A stretch of 33,397 nucleotides of DNA from Chthoniobacterales bacterium (GCA_025935755.1 JAICUQ010000017.1:1-33397); one strand, 5' to 3'; counted from the first letter of the stretch, positions 24,842-33,397 are shown. Numbers and translations: made by a program. Notes: generated from the sequence alone by a model not told the origin.

Positions 24842-25933
24842 ATGATCGTTTCGCCTTCAAACCTGTTTTGGGGACAAGGAAACAAAAACGGAAGCTCTTT
24901 GCGAATGCGAGTGCTCGATCCTCTGCGCGGACACGAGTGGGATCGCGCGGTGGCCTTGCATCGCGATGGCAACTCTTTCCATACGAGCGCGTGGGCGAAG
25001 GTGCTTCATCAGACCTACAAACATCAGCCATTCTATCTGCAGTTTTTCCACAAACGGACTTTGGCAGCGCTGATTCCACTGATGGAGATCCGCAGCCGTT
25101 TCACTGGCTCTAGGGGCGTGTGCCTTCCATTTAGCGATGTTTGTGAACCGCTCATCTTCGATCCGAACATCGCGGAGTCCGTTCGGGATCAACTGCTGGC
25201 CTTCGCGAAGCAACGGGATTGGGGTCACCTCGAGATTCGCGGCGGTAAATCTTTTCCGCTTGCGTCAGTGGCGGCGAGCAGGTTTTACGGCCACACATTA
25301 AGTCTGAGTAGCAACTCGGCGCAGATCTTTGATCGGTTCGCCGGGTCGGTGCGTCGGGCGATTCGCAAGGCTGAACGAAGCGAAGTGAACACCGTGGCTG
25401 TCGAAGATCGTCAGGCAATCAGCGAGTTCTATGAACTGCACGTTCTGACACGTCGCCGGCATGGTCTCCCGCCGCAGCCGGCCTCGTTCTTCTTGAACAT
25501 CCATCATCATCTCATCAAATCCGGACAGGGCTTTACTGTTCTCGCTCGACGTGGGTCGCGCACAATTGCCGCTGCCGTCTTTTTTCGATTCGGGAAAAAC
25601 GCGTTCTACAAATTCGGCGCTTCTGACAAACGCTACCAGGAATTTCGCGCAAATAACTTGGTGATGTGGCGAGGTATTCAACGTCTCGTCGACAGTGGCG
25701 CGGAGAAATTACATTTCGGCCGAACAGACTGCGAGGACAACGGTCTGCGACGATTTAAGCTTTCGTGGGATACCGAGGAGCAGGCGATCGACTATTTTCG
25801 AGTCGATCCTTCCGGCCAGCAGCTTCCGGCTTCAGTCGGAGCTGACTCGGGATTCCACAAAAGGATCTTTGGGACGCTACCGCTCATATTCAACCGGTTA
25901 GCGGGCTCATTGGTCTATCCACACCTCGACTAA
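24842..25933 (+). CDS. FemAB/GNAT-like acyltransferase (Acetyltransf_6 type)
   Basis: This protein has 363 residues from ATG 24842 (TTG 24833, overlapping the previous stop, is an alternative). It has two halves: the first includes SFHTSAWAKVLHQTY and ALIPLMEIRSRF, and the second has the GNAT-like SGQGFTVLARRGSRTIAAAV and FFRFGKNAFYKFGASD. The final KLHFGRTDCEDNGLRRFK matches FemAB-like proteins of exosortase-linked polysaccharide loci. Such proteins are thought to attach acyl or aminoacyl groups to envelope glycans. No exosortase gene or PEP-CTERM protein is present here. The acceptor is unknown. Confidence 0.75.
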   Translation: MIVSPSNLFWGQGNKNGSSLRMRVLDPLRGHEWDRAVALHRDGNSFHTSAWAKVLHQTYKHQPFYLQFFHKRTLAALIPLMEIRSRFTGSRGVCLPFSDVCEPLIFDPNIAESVRDQLLAFAKQRDWGHLEIRGGKSFPLASVAASRFYGHTLSLSSNSAQIFDRFAGSVRRAIRKAERSEVNTVAVEDRQAISEFYELHVLTRRRHGLPPQPASFFLNIHHHLIKSGQGFTVLARRGSRTIAAAVFFRFGKNAFYKFGASDKRYQEFRANNLVMWRGIQRLVDSGAEKLHFGRTDCEDNGLRRFKLSWDTEEQAIDYFRVDPSGQQLPASVGADSGFHKRIFGTLPLIFNRLAGSLVYPHLD

Positions 25934-25943
25934 GGCATCAACC

Positions 25944-27917
25944 ATGGCTGAAATGCGACGCGAACAACAACTAAATTACCACTCCGGTATCGGTGCAAAC
26001 GACGTTCTCTTTGCGCTGTTCAGACGGAAATGGACCATCATCTCCTGGACACTTCTAGGTATAGGCGCTGCTGTAGCTTTCTTTTTTCTTTACCCACCTT
26101 CTTACCAGTCGGATGCCAAATTACTTGTACGTTATGTGCTTGAAAGGAGTGCCGTTGATCCAATCGATAACACCACGAAACCAAATGTAACCCAGACCAG
26201 TGCCAAGTCGGTTGACAGTATCATCGATGCTGAAGTCCAGATTCTGACCAGCTGGGATTTGGCTGTACAAGTCGCAGAAGCCATCGGCTACAAGCGGTTC
26301 GGCACCGCTTCGAAGGAGGCAGCAGCTGCCATCATCAGCGCAAATCTAACGGTCACCTCTAACAAGGGCAGCGATGTTATTTTGGTCTCTTACAAAAGCC
26401 GTGATCCACAGCTGGCGCCTCTCGTGTTGCAGGAACTCTTGAGCCGTTATTTCGTGAAGCACCTTGAGGTCCACCGGTCCGCCGGAGCCTTCGATTTTGT
26501 AACTCAGCAGACCGATCAGGTTCGGGCCCGCTTGAACCAAACGGAAGACGCGCTCAAGAAATTAAGGGAGAAGGCCGGAATTGTTTCAACTCTGGACGAT
26601 GGGTCTGACGCACTGAATGACGAAACCGCAGACATTCAGAAGCAACTGAACGTCGCGGAAGCGGATCTGGCGGAACAGCAGGCCCTTGTCAAACAAACAG
26701 GAGAGAAAAAAGCGAACAGCTGGACCACGCGCAAATCGAAGCCGGACAAAACTCCTGGTGCGGAGAAAGCCCTTCTGGCTGGAAAACAGGCAAAAGTTGA
26801 CGCGCTCAAAGCGCGACTTGCTGACACTCAACAGCGGACGAAACAACTCAGTGAGCTGCGGCCACAAATCCAGGACCTGGAGCGCAAACGCGACATGGAT
26901 GCGAACAATTATAAATACTTCGCAGCATCATTGGAAAAGGCCCGGATCGACGAGGCTCTCGATCCGTCTAAGATGCCCAACATAAGCGCTGTTCAGCGTC
27001 CCTCTCCTCCTTCTCTTGACACCAAAACACGCGATAAGGTCGCGCTTTGCCTCGCGGGCGGCGGATTAGGCCTGGGCATAGCGCTTGCCCTGCTGCGAGG
27101 ATTAATTTTGAGTCGTACAATCGGACGGCCACTGGAATTGGAAAGCCGGCTGGAGATTCCGCTGATGCTTTCGATTCCTTACCGTAACGGCTCCAACGGA
27201 CACAAGCCTTTACCTGCAAACGGTTCTTCACCTAATTCCAGAGCGCTTACTACAAAAGGACACAAGTCGAAGCTCGCCCCGTGGGATGCGGGCCATTTCA
27301 TAAGACCTTATTGCGATGCGATTCGAGACCGGCTCGGTTTGTATTTCGAACTGAATCATCTGACACATAGACCGAAGCTTGTAGGTGTTACCGGGTTTTC
27401 CGAGACCGCGGGAACTTCCAGCCTCGCTGCCGGTCTCGCTGCTTCGCTTTCGGAAACAGACGACGGAAAAGTTCTGTTGGTCGATGTTAACCTTGGTCCG
27501 GAAGATGTTGCTCCGTTTTTCGAAGGCAAACCCGCCTATCCGCTAAACTCGGCGCTTAAGCCGTCCGGCGAAATGACGTCAGCTGCCGATAACTTGTATT
27601 TGGCCACAGTCGGATCGCATAACGGTGCTGGGCCAGCGCAACTGGGCCTGAAGAAGTTTTTCGACATGATGCCAAACATGAAGGCCAGCGATTTCGACTA
27701 CATCATTTTCGATATGCCGCCGCTTCGTGAAACAAGTCCTACCTGGGGTATGGCTGCTTTCATGGACAAGCTATTGCTTGTTGTAGAAGCTGAAAAGAAC
27801 AGCCGGGACGTGGTCAAACGTGGCTACGCAAAGTTAGTCCAGGAACGGGATAACGTGTCAGTCTTGGTGAACAAGGCCCGTTCCCGTATTCCTCGCTGCC
27901 TGGACGGCGAATCCTGA
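25944..27917 (+). CDS. Wzz/GumC-like chain-length co-polymerase fused to a degenerate BY-kinase-like domain
   Basis: This protein has 657 residues. Membrane helix 1 lies near 30-50 and begins the Wzz domain. Coiled-coil stretches (about 190-215 and 230-350) fill the periplasmic part, and helix 2 is near 365-388 after a Pro-rich SAVQRPSPPSLD. The cytoplasmic C-terminal domain resembles tyrosine autokinases: VLLVDVNLG (Walker A', near 509) and FDYIIFDMPPL (Walker B, near 584). The Walker A position reads GFSETAGTSSLAAGLA with no lysine, and no tyrosine cluster ends the protein. It probably sets chain length but may not bind ATP in the usual way. It starts 10 bases after the acyltransferase. Confidence 0.87.
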   Translation: MAEMRREQQLNYHSGIGANDVLFALFRRKWTIISWTLLGIGAAVAFFFLYPPSYQSDAKLLVRYVLERSAVDPIDNTTKPNVTQTSAKSVDSIIDAEVQILTSWDLAVQVAEAIGYKRFGTASKEAAAAIISANLTVTSNKGSDVILVSYKSRDPQLAPLVLQELLSRYFVKHLEVHRSAGAFDFVTQQTDQVRARLNQTEDALKKLREKAGIVSTLDDGSDALNDETADIQKQLNVAEADLAEQQALVKQTGEKKANSWTTRKSKPDKTPGAEKALLAGKQAKVDALKARLADTQQRTKQLSELRPQIQDLERKRDMDANNYKYFAASLEKARIDEALDPSKMPNISAVQRPSPPSLDTKTRDKVALCLAGGGLGLGIALALLRGLILSRTIGRPLELESRLEIPLMLSIPYRNGSNGHKPLPANGSSPNSRALTTKGHKSKLAPWDAGHFIRPYCDAIRDRLGLYFELNHLTHRPKLVGVTGFSETAGTSSLAAGLAASLSETDDGKVLLVDVNLGPEDVAPFFEGKPAYPLNSALKPSGEMTSAADNLYLATVGSHNGAGPAQLGLKKFFDMMPNMKASDFDYIIFDMPPLRETSPTWGMAAFMDKLLLVVEAEKNSRDVVKRGYAKLVQERDNVSVLVNKARSRIPRCLDGES

Positions 27918-27952
27918 ACGGGCGTAATCTTCAACTTGAGCGCCAGGGTTAA

Positions 27953-30136
27953 GTGTTACGCAATAGGATTTATTACGGGCTAAAGCCGTTCGTTCCGCAA
28001 TCGCTTCGAACGGCGGTCCGAAGAAGAGTGGCTGTGCGTGTCCGAAGGCGCATCGGGCACGTATGGCCTATCGTTCCCGGGTCCGAGCGGCCGCCGCAGA
28101 ATTGGCAAGGTTGGCCGCAGGGCAAGAAGTTTGCCTTTGTGCTGACGCACGATGTCGAGAACAGCGCGGGACTGGCGAACTGCCGTTTACTCGCGCAATT
28201 GGAAAGCGAGTTTGGATTTCGTTCTTCATTCAATTTCGTTCCTGAGGGAGAATATCAGGTTCCCGCTGACCTAAGAAATGAGCTTACCGCCGCCGGATTC
28301 GAGGTTGGAATACATGACCTGAAACATGACGGTCACCTCTTTGACTCTCATCGCGGCTTCAAGCAATGCGCTGCGCAAATCAACCGGTATGCTCGTGAAT
28401 GGAAAGCAGCCGGATTCAGATCGGGGTTCATGATGTCCAATCTCGATTGGCTACATGAACTGGATGTGGAGTATGATGCCTCAACTTTTGACACGGACCC
28501 GTTCGAGCCGCAGCCGGATGGGAGTCACACGATCTTTCCTTTTTGGGTACCGCGTCTAACGAGTCACGAGATTAATGGTAAAGAGCAGCCCCGCTCGCGG
28601 GGTTACGTAGAGCTGCCATACACACTGCCACAAGACTCAACGCTATTTTTGCTATTGCGTGAAACAACGCCGGAGCTCTGGATGCGAAAGCTTGATTGGA
28701 TTGCGCAACACGGTGGGATGGTTCTTCTCGATTCGCATCCCGATTATATGTCCTTTGGCGACCGGCCGCAGACATCGACGCAGTATCCAGTCTCGTTGTA
28801 CAGGGAATTCCTGACCTATGTGAAGACCAGGTATGCAGGCCAGTACTGGCACGTGTTACCCAGGCAAATAGCACACCATGTGCGAACTACATCTGACAGG
28901 GTCGAGAATGCAAAAGCGCCGCCGCTGTTTGGCAAGCGTGCCGCAGTATTGCTCTTTTCACATTATCCGGCAGACCCTCGCCCCAGGAGAGCGGCGGAGG
29001 CGATCGCGGCGGAGGGTGTTAGTGTGCACGTGATTTGTTTGCGCGACGGCGATAACGACCAGCCACAGCAATGTTACGGCCGGATCAATGTGACTCGAGT
29101 CGGTTTAAAGCGGAAGCGTGGAGGCAAGTTAGGCTACGTCGCGCAGTATGCAGCTTTCATCGTCATATCTTTTCTTCATCTCACTGCCCGATCCATGAGA
29201 CGGCGGTATGACTTCGTCCACGTGCATAACATGCCAGACGCATTGGTTTTCAGCGCAATCGTGCCGAAACTGCTGGGGGCCAAACTAATTCTCGATCTGC
29301 ACGATCCCATGCCCGAGCTGATGCAGACAATTTTCAAACTCCCGGAACATAGCTTCAGCGTTGGTGTGTTAAAACGGCTGGAGAAGTGGAGTAGCCGCTT
29401 TGCAGACCTCGTTATCACAGTGAACCTGGCGTGTAAGAGGATCTATTCTTCGCGAAGTTGTGAAGCTAGCAAAATTCAGGTGGTGATCAATTCGCCAGAC
29501 GACGAAGTTTTTCGGATGCGCGATGGTGCTACTTCGGGCGGCAACGGAGCAAACGGTAATGGGTCAAAACCATTTGTTATCCTTTATCACGGCTCACTGG
29601 TTCAACGAAACGGCTTTGATCTGGCGGTAGACTCGTTAGAACAGGTGCTGTCGAGTATTCCATCAGTGCGGCTATCTGTTTGTGGCAGGCGAACCCAGTT
29701 TTTCGATCGAGTAATGGAATCAGCCGCGCGACGGGGCCTTGAACAACGCATCGATTACCTCGGGATTTGCGATCAGCATGAAGTTGTCGATGCCATCAAG
29801 CATTGTGACTTGGGGATTATTCCAAATCACCGCAACATTTTTACGGAGATCAACACCCCCACCCGGATCTTTGAATACCTCGCGCTCGGCAAACCCGTGA
29901 TTGCGCCAAAGACTCGAGGTATTCAGGATTACTTCGCGGACAATGAGTTAATTTTCTTTGAAGTCGGAAGCACAGACGATCTCGCTCGACAGATAGAATT
30001 TGCTTATTCTCACCCGACAGAAGTGGCCGAAACGCTGAAGCGCGGGCAAGCAATTTACGTGTCACAGAACTGGCAGCGACAACGTACCGCCTTTTTGAAT
30101 GCCGTTGGCCAACTTCTTCAAACTGGGACGGGATAG
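27953..30136 (+). CDS. Fusion of polysaccharide deacetylase-like domain and GT4 glycosyltransferase
   Basis: This protein has 727 residues. The N-terminal half (about 55-300) is NodB-like: FAFVLTHDVENSAG near 60-73 supplies the base and metal acids, and VGIHDLKHDGHLF near 118-130 supplies histidines. The C-terminal half (about 325-725) is a GT-B transferase, with AAVLLFSHYPADPRPRR, HVHNMPDALV, a Gly/Asn linker NGANGNGS, ILYHGSLVQRNGFDL and TRIFEYLALGKPVIAP. The two domains are normally separate proteins. Fusion suggests that a sugar is deacetylated and then extended, or that two steps are coordinated. The start is GTG 27953 with AGGG upstream. The frame is continuous. Confidence 0.85.
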   Translation: MLRNRIYYGLKPFVPQSLRTAVRRRVAVRVRRRIGHVWPIVPGSERPPQNWQGWPQGKKFAFVLTHDVENSAGLANCRLLAQLESEFGFRSSFNFVPEGEYQVPADLRNELTAAGFEVGIHDLKHDGHLFDSHRGFKQCAAQINRYAREWKAAGFRSGFMMSNLDWLHELDVEYDASTFDTDPFEPQPDGSHTIFPFWVPRLTSHEINGKEQPRSRGYVELPYTLPQDSTLFLLLRETTPELWMRKLDWIAQHGGMVLLDSHPDYMSFGDRPQTSTQYPVSLYREFLTYVKTRYAGQYWHVLPRQIAHHVRTTSDRVENAKAPPLFGKRAAVLLFSHYPADPRPRRAAEAIAAEGVSVHVICLRDGDNDQPQQCYGRINVTRVGLKRKRGGKLGYVAQYAAFIVISFLHLTARSMRRRYDFVHVHNMPDALVFSAIVPKLLGAKLILDLHDPMPELMQTIFKLPEHSFSVGVLKRLEKWSSRFADLVITVNLACKRIYSSRSCEASKIQVVINSPDDEVFRMRDGATSGGNGANGNGSKPFVILYHGSLVQRNGFDLAVDSLEQVLSSIPSVRLSVCGRRTQFFDRVMESAARRGLEQRIDYLGICDQHEVVDAIKHCDLGIIPNHRNIFTEINTPTRIFEYLALGKPVIAPKTRGIQDYFADNELIFFEVGSTDDLARQIEFAYSHPTEVAETLKRGQAIYVSQNWQRQRTAFLNAVGQLLQTGTG

Positions 30137-30173
30137 CGACTCCCTTGGGCGGCGGTTGCCGTTTTAATCGACA

Positions 30174-31808
30174 ATGATTGGTGTAGTTGCCGAGGAGCTC
30201 GAACTACCTGCCGTTACGGAGTTTTTCGAACTGTTCAAGTCACCCTGGGAACGTTATCAGCCGGGCAGACATTATGACGTGCTACTCAGCTCAGCCAATC
30301 GGGTCCCGGAGAGCGATGCGGCACTGGTTTTGATTTATGGCTCGAAAGAGAATGCATCCGATCGGCTTCAGCGTATTAGAGCGCGGGCTGCGCAGGGTCC
30401 GAAACTGATTAGCGTCTGTGGTGAACGCATTCCGATCTATGGAAGGTGCCGTGTGCTGGAAAATCATACCGATGAATTACTCTTTTATCAGACACAGCAG
30501 CAGTTATCCGCTTCTTCGCGAAAAGAAGGGGATCAGCAAACGCTGGTTCGCATCGGTTGCGATTTGTTTCACGAAGTTCGTTACCTGCTTACTATTGGTC
30601 AGCCGCTTGAATTCGCAGGCACGCCAACCCTTGAACTTCACATCGCGATGCTCCGTCGTCTTATCATTAGGGCGCGGTTGCCCTTTGTTGAAATCCTTCC
30701 GGTACCGACGGGGTATCCGTTTATTGTTTGTCTGACACATGACGTCGACCACCCTCGCGTCCGTTATCACGTATTTGATCATACGATGTTCGGGTTCCTG
30801 TATCGCGCGGTGTTTGGTTCAACCATACAGTTGTGTCGCGGAAGAAGGTCGCTCAGGCAAGTCGCTGTCAATTGGAAGGCAGCTATATCGCTTCCGTTTG
30901 TCTTCGCAGGGCTGGCAAACGACTTTTGGGATCAGGTCAATGAATATCTCGCCCTTGAGAAGGATCTCGCTTCAACGTTTTTTGTTATTCCTGTTCGAGG
31001 CGAGGCTGGTGTGGATCCTCAAGGCCATTCCCAAGCGAAGCGGGCCGCCAGCTATGATCTGATTGACGTCGCTGATGATTTCCACAAGCTGCAATCAGCT
31101 AACCGTGAAGTAGGCGTCCATGGGATAGATGCGTGGTGCGATATCGAAAAAGGCCGGGTCGAACGGGAGCGCGTTGAGAAAATAACAGGTCCGCGGCAAC
31201 TGGGAACACGAATGCACTGGCTGTACTTCGGTGTGCAAACCCCGGCCGTGCTGGAAGAAGCAGGGTTCGACTACGATTCCACTCTTGGCTACAACGAAAC
31301 GATAGGCTATCGCGCCGGTACGACTCAGGTGTTTAAACCATTGAACGCACGCCGGCTGCTGGAGCTTCCATTGCACATCATGGATACCGCTTTGTTTTAC
31401 CCAGCATACATGAATTTATCTGACGACCAGGCGAGTGCTGCCATGCAACCGCTGATCCAAAACGCAAACAGGTTCGGGGGCGTGCTGACGACTAATTGGC
31501 ACGACCGCAGCCTTGGACCAGAACGACTGTGGAGGAAGCCGTATCAGCAGTTGCTTGATGAGCTACAACATAATAAGCCGTGGTTTGCTACGGCGAGTGA
31601 CGTTGTCTCCTGGTTTCGAAAGCGCAGGCGCGCTAGCATCAACGAGGTTACCAACAAAGGGAGTCTGTTGCGTGCAGAATTGTCCGTTAGTGAAAATGGC
31701 GGCAACTTGCCAGGCCTGATTGCCAGAGTACACACGCCAACGCGAGGAGACAGGCCGTTTGTTGACGTGAGCGTCACTTCCAGAACGAACATCGAGGTGC
31801 CGATCTAA
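30174..31808 (+). CDS. Polysaccharide deacetylase family protein with unusual N- and C-terminal domains
   Basis: This protein has 544 residues. The catalytic block opens with PFIVCLTHDVDHPRVRYH (near 182-199) and continues with STFFVIPVRGE and VGVHGIDAWCD (near 312). It ends near LTTNWHDRSLGPERLW (about 440). The H-x3-H typical of NodB is not evident after the first His, so the metal site may differ. A ~180-residue N-terminal domain and a ~50-residue C-terminal stretch are not recognised. It may remove N-acetyl groups from the polysaccharide or its precursors. It starts 37 bases after the fused gene, whose deacetylase half carries a similar motif. Confidence 0.78.
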   Translation: MIGVVAEELELPAVTEFFELFKSPWERYQPGRHYDVLLSSANRVPESDAALVLIYGSKENASDRLQRIRARAAQGPKLISVCGERIPIYGRCRVLENHTDELLFYQTQQQLSASSRKEGDQQTLVRIGCDLFHEVRYLLTIGQPLEFAGTPTLELHIAMLRRLIIRARLPFVEILPVPTGYPFIVCLTHDVDHPRVRYHVFDHTMFGFLYRAVFGSTIQLCRGRRSLRQVAVNWKAAISLPFVFAGLANDFWDQVNEYLALEKDLASTFFVIPVRGEAGVDPQGHSQAKRAASYDLIDVADDFHKLQSANREVGVHGIDAWCDIEKGRVERERVEKITGPRQLGTRMHWLYFGVQTPAVLEEAGFDYDSTLGYNETIGYRAGTTQVFKPLNARRLLELPLHIMDTALFYPAYMNLSDDQASAAMQPLIQNANRFGGVLTTNWHDRSLGPERLWRKPYQQLLDELQHNKPWFATASDVVSWFRKRRRASINEVTNKGSLLRAELSVSENGGNLPGLIARVHTPTRGDRPFVDVSVTSRTNIEVPI

Positions 31809-31864
31809 TCCCCGGTTCGGTCTCTGGCATCTCTCCGCATTTTACTCACCGAGATTAGCATTAG

Positions 31865-32920
31865 ATGAGCGTTTGTAATCAAAACAAGCCTGTAGTTCTC
31901 GCGCAACTGGGTTGTGGCTATTGGGGGCCGAATCTTCTGCGCAACTTCTCGGCCTTACCGAATTGCACAGTCAAGTACGTCGCGGATTTTAGTGCTGCTC
32001 GTCGCGCCTTCGTAGAAACGAATTTTCCGTTAAGTCGCACAATCAGTCACTACGATAGAGTTCTTGAGGATCCGAGCGTCGATGGCGTAGTGATCGCCAC
32101 ACCGGCTGCGACCCACTTTTCTCTGGCTAAACAGGCGCTCGATGCCGGGAAGCATGTTTTCGTAGAAAAGCCGTTAGCCAGGACGGTTGCTGAAGTAGAC
32201 GAGCTAGGGCGGAGAGCAGCTCGCCACAATCTGGTTGTTATGGCTGGTCATACCTTCATCTACAACTCAGCCGTTCGTTACATAAAAAAGCTGATCGATT
32301 CGGGAGAGATCGGTGAACTTCGTTACCTGTATAGCCAGCGATTGAACCTCGGGCGAATCCGTTCGGACATAGACGCTCTTTGGAATTTTGCGCCGCATGA
32401 CATCAGCATCATTCAATATTGGCTTCGGGATGTGGCGCCACTTGCGATCGGACGCCAGGGAATGGCTTACATGCAGGAAGGCATTGATGACGTCGTCTTC
32501 CTCACACTCGAGTATCCAGGCAAGGTCATCGCAAACATTCATGTGAGCTGGCTTGACCCGCAGAAAGTGCGGAAAATGATCATCGTGGGCTCACGCAAGA
32601 TGGTGGCGTACGATGACATTTCGGAAAACAAGATCGTCATCTACGATAAGGGAATTGATCGTCGGGCGATTCTGGGTGAACACATGGATTTTGATAATCC
32701 GCGCGGCCCCGAGTTCAATTACCGCGCCGGCGACGTTGTGATGCCGGGGGTAAAGATGGCCGAGCCGCTGCGTGTGGAGGCGCAACACTTCGTCGATTGT
32801 ATCCGTAACGGCTGTGAGCCGCTTACCGGCATCACGCACGCGCGAAACGTGGTGTCGGTTCTCGAACGCGCGGGATCCCTCGATAGCAAGGTCATCCACC
32901 CACTGGCCATAGCTGTATGA
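31865..32920 (+). CDS. Gfo/Idh/MocA family oxidoreductase (second paralogue)
   Basis: This protein has 351 residues. It shows AQLGCGYWGPNLLRNF, Glu101-Lys102-Pro103 (VEKPLA) and FAPHDISII with His178. The layout and many short strings (QRLNLG, SWLDPQKVRKM, IIVGSRKMVAYDD) match the other oxidoreductase in this module, so they are paralogues. Its neighbour, a hexapeptide acyltransferase starting inside this stop codon (ATGA), suggests a WbpB/WbpD-type pair making an acetamido sugar. The aminotransferase expected between the two reactions is not in the window and may lie just downstream. Confidence 0.86.
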   Translation: MSVCNQNKPVVLAQLGCGYWGPNLLRNFSALPNCTVKYVADFSAARRAFVETNFPLSRTISHYDRVLEDPSVDGVVIATPAATHFSLAKQALDAGKHVFVEKPLARTVAEVDELGRRAARHNLVVMAGHTFIYNSAVRYIKKLIDSGEIGELRYLYSQRLNLGRIRSDIDALWNFAPHDISIIQYWLRDVAPLAIGRQGMAYMQEGIDDVVFLTLEYPGKVIANIHVSWLDPQKVRKMIIVGSRKMVAYDDISENKIVIYDKGIDRRAILGEHMDFDNPRGPEFNYRAGDVVMPGVKMAEPLRVEAQHFVDCIRNGCEPLTGITHARNVVSVLERAGSLDSKVIHPLAIAV

Positions 32921-33397
32921 ATAAAGTCGAGCTCCGGACTGTTGGTCTGGTAGATGTCAAGTTTGGGAACAACGTGATCGTTGTCGAGCCGGCCAACCTG
33001 TATGGCTGCGAGATCGGAGACCACACCTTTGTGGGCCCTTTTGTTGAGATCCAACGGGGAGCAAAGGTCGGTAAACGATGCCGCATTCAATCGCATGCTT
33101 TTATCTGTGATCTGGTCACCATAGGTGATGACTGCTTCATCTCTCACGGTGCCATGTTCATTAATGATCTTTTTGGCAACGGCGGCCCCGCGGGCGATCC
33201 ACGACTTTGGCGGAGAACGACAATCGGTAACCACGTTAGCGTGGGAACAAACACAACCATTTTGCCTGTTGAGATCTGTGATCATGCGGTTATCGGCGCA
33301 GGTGCGGTAGTTACCAAGGATGTTACCGAGCCCGGCATTTATGCCGGTAACCCTGCTCGTCTGCTGAGGCGTTTGCCTGACAAATCCACAACCAGGT
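32917..33397 (+). CDS. Hexapeptide-repeat N- or O-acetyltransferase (WbpD-like), cut by window end
   Basis: ATG 32917 overlaps the stop of the oxidoreductase as ATGA, and 160 codons are present without a stop. The protein is almost all left-handed beta-helix: repeats such as VTIGDDCFISHGAMFIND, then TTIGNHVSVGTNTTILP, then AVIGAGAVVTKDVTEPGIYA and GNPARLLRR. This is the classic LbH acetyltransferase end, so little is missing. With the WbpB-like oxidoreductase beside it, it may N-acetylate a 3-amino sugar nucleotide. The substrate is inferred from the neighbour only. Confidence 0.9.
   Translation, partial: MNKVELRTVGLVDVKFGNNVIVVEPANLYGCEIGDHTFVGPFVEIQRGAKVGKRCRIQSHAFICDLVTIGDDCFISHGAMFINDLFGNGGPAGDPRLWRRTTIGNHVSVGTNTTILPVEICDHAVIGAGAVVTKDVTEPGIYAGNPARLLRRLPDKSTTR

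Noticed and set aside
1-33397. CRISPR arrays, insertion sequences with transposase, integrase or phage genes
   Set aside because: No repeat-spacer pattern, transposase motif or phage-like gene was seen anywhere in the window.

Overview
This window is almost entirely an extracellular or capsular polysaccharide locus. It probably comes from a member of the Verrucomicrobiota (the Planctomycetes/Verrucomicrobia/Acidobacteria assemblage is the wider possibility). The taxonomic guess rests on the pair in the middle: a sigma factor of the large ECF type, divergent from a serine/threonine kinase with an N-terminal zinc ribbon and one membrane segment. Moderate GC, many GTG/TTG starts and the density of unrelated glycosyltransferases agree with it. 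No marker gene proves the phylum.

Region A (1-19676, all + strand): the tail of a probable hexapeptide acyltransferase; an MsbA/PglK-type ABC exporter; a class I methyltransferase; then twelve glycosyltransferases or likely glycosyltransferases (two GT9-like, three GT2-like, a GT-D-like protein, four GT4, an exostosin/GT47-like and a GT8-like). Interspersed are a CDP-paratose-2-epimerase-like SDR enzyme and an FkbM methyltransferase. The region ends with a Wzy-type repeat-unit polymerase. Genes are tightly packed, often overlapping by a few bases. The clear breaks are at about 3971-4117, 10965-11130 and 16829-16983; the last is filled by a 125-nt palindromic repeat.

Region B (19700-22632): a minus-strand tRNA-Ala(CGC) with its own likely promoter, a minus-strand membrane-anchored Ser/Thr kinase, and a divergent plus-strand ECF-type sigma factor. 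This regulatory island separates the two polysaccharide modules.

Region C (22948-33397, + strand): an initiating sugar-1-phosphate transferase, a Gfo/Idh/MocA oxidoreductase, a FemAB/GNAT-like acyltransferase, and a Wzz/BY-kinase-like co-polymerase whose Walker A lacks its lysine. Then come a deacetylase-GT4 fusion, a second deacetylase, a second Gfo/Idh/MocA paralogue and a hexapeptide acyltransferase cut by the window end.

Working model (inference): region C starts the lipid-linked repeat unit, makes modified (probably amino/acetamido) sugars and sets chain length. Region A extends and decorates the unit, flips it (possibly with the ABC exporter, as no Wzx is seen) and polymerises it with Wzy. 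The most notable points are the GT-D-like protein, the deacetylase-GT4 fusion, the Walker-A-deficient Wzz protein, a possible frameshifted start of the exostosin gene, and the palindromic element.
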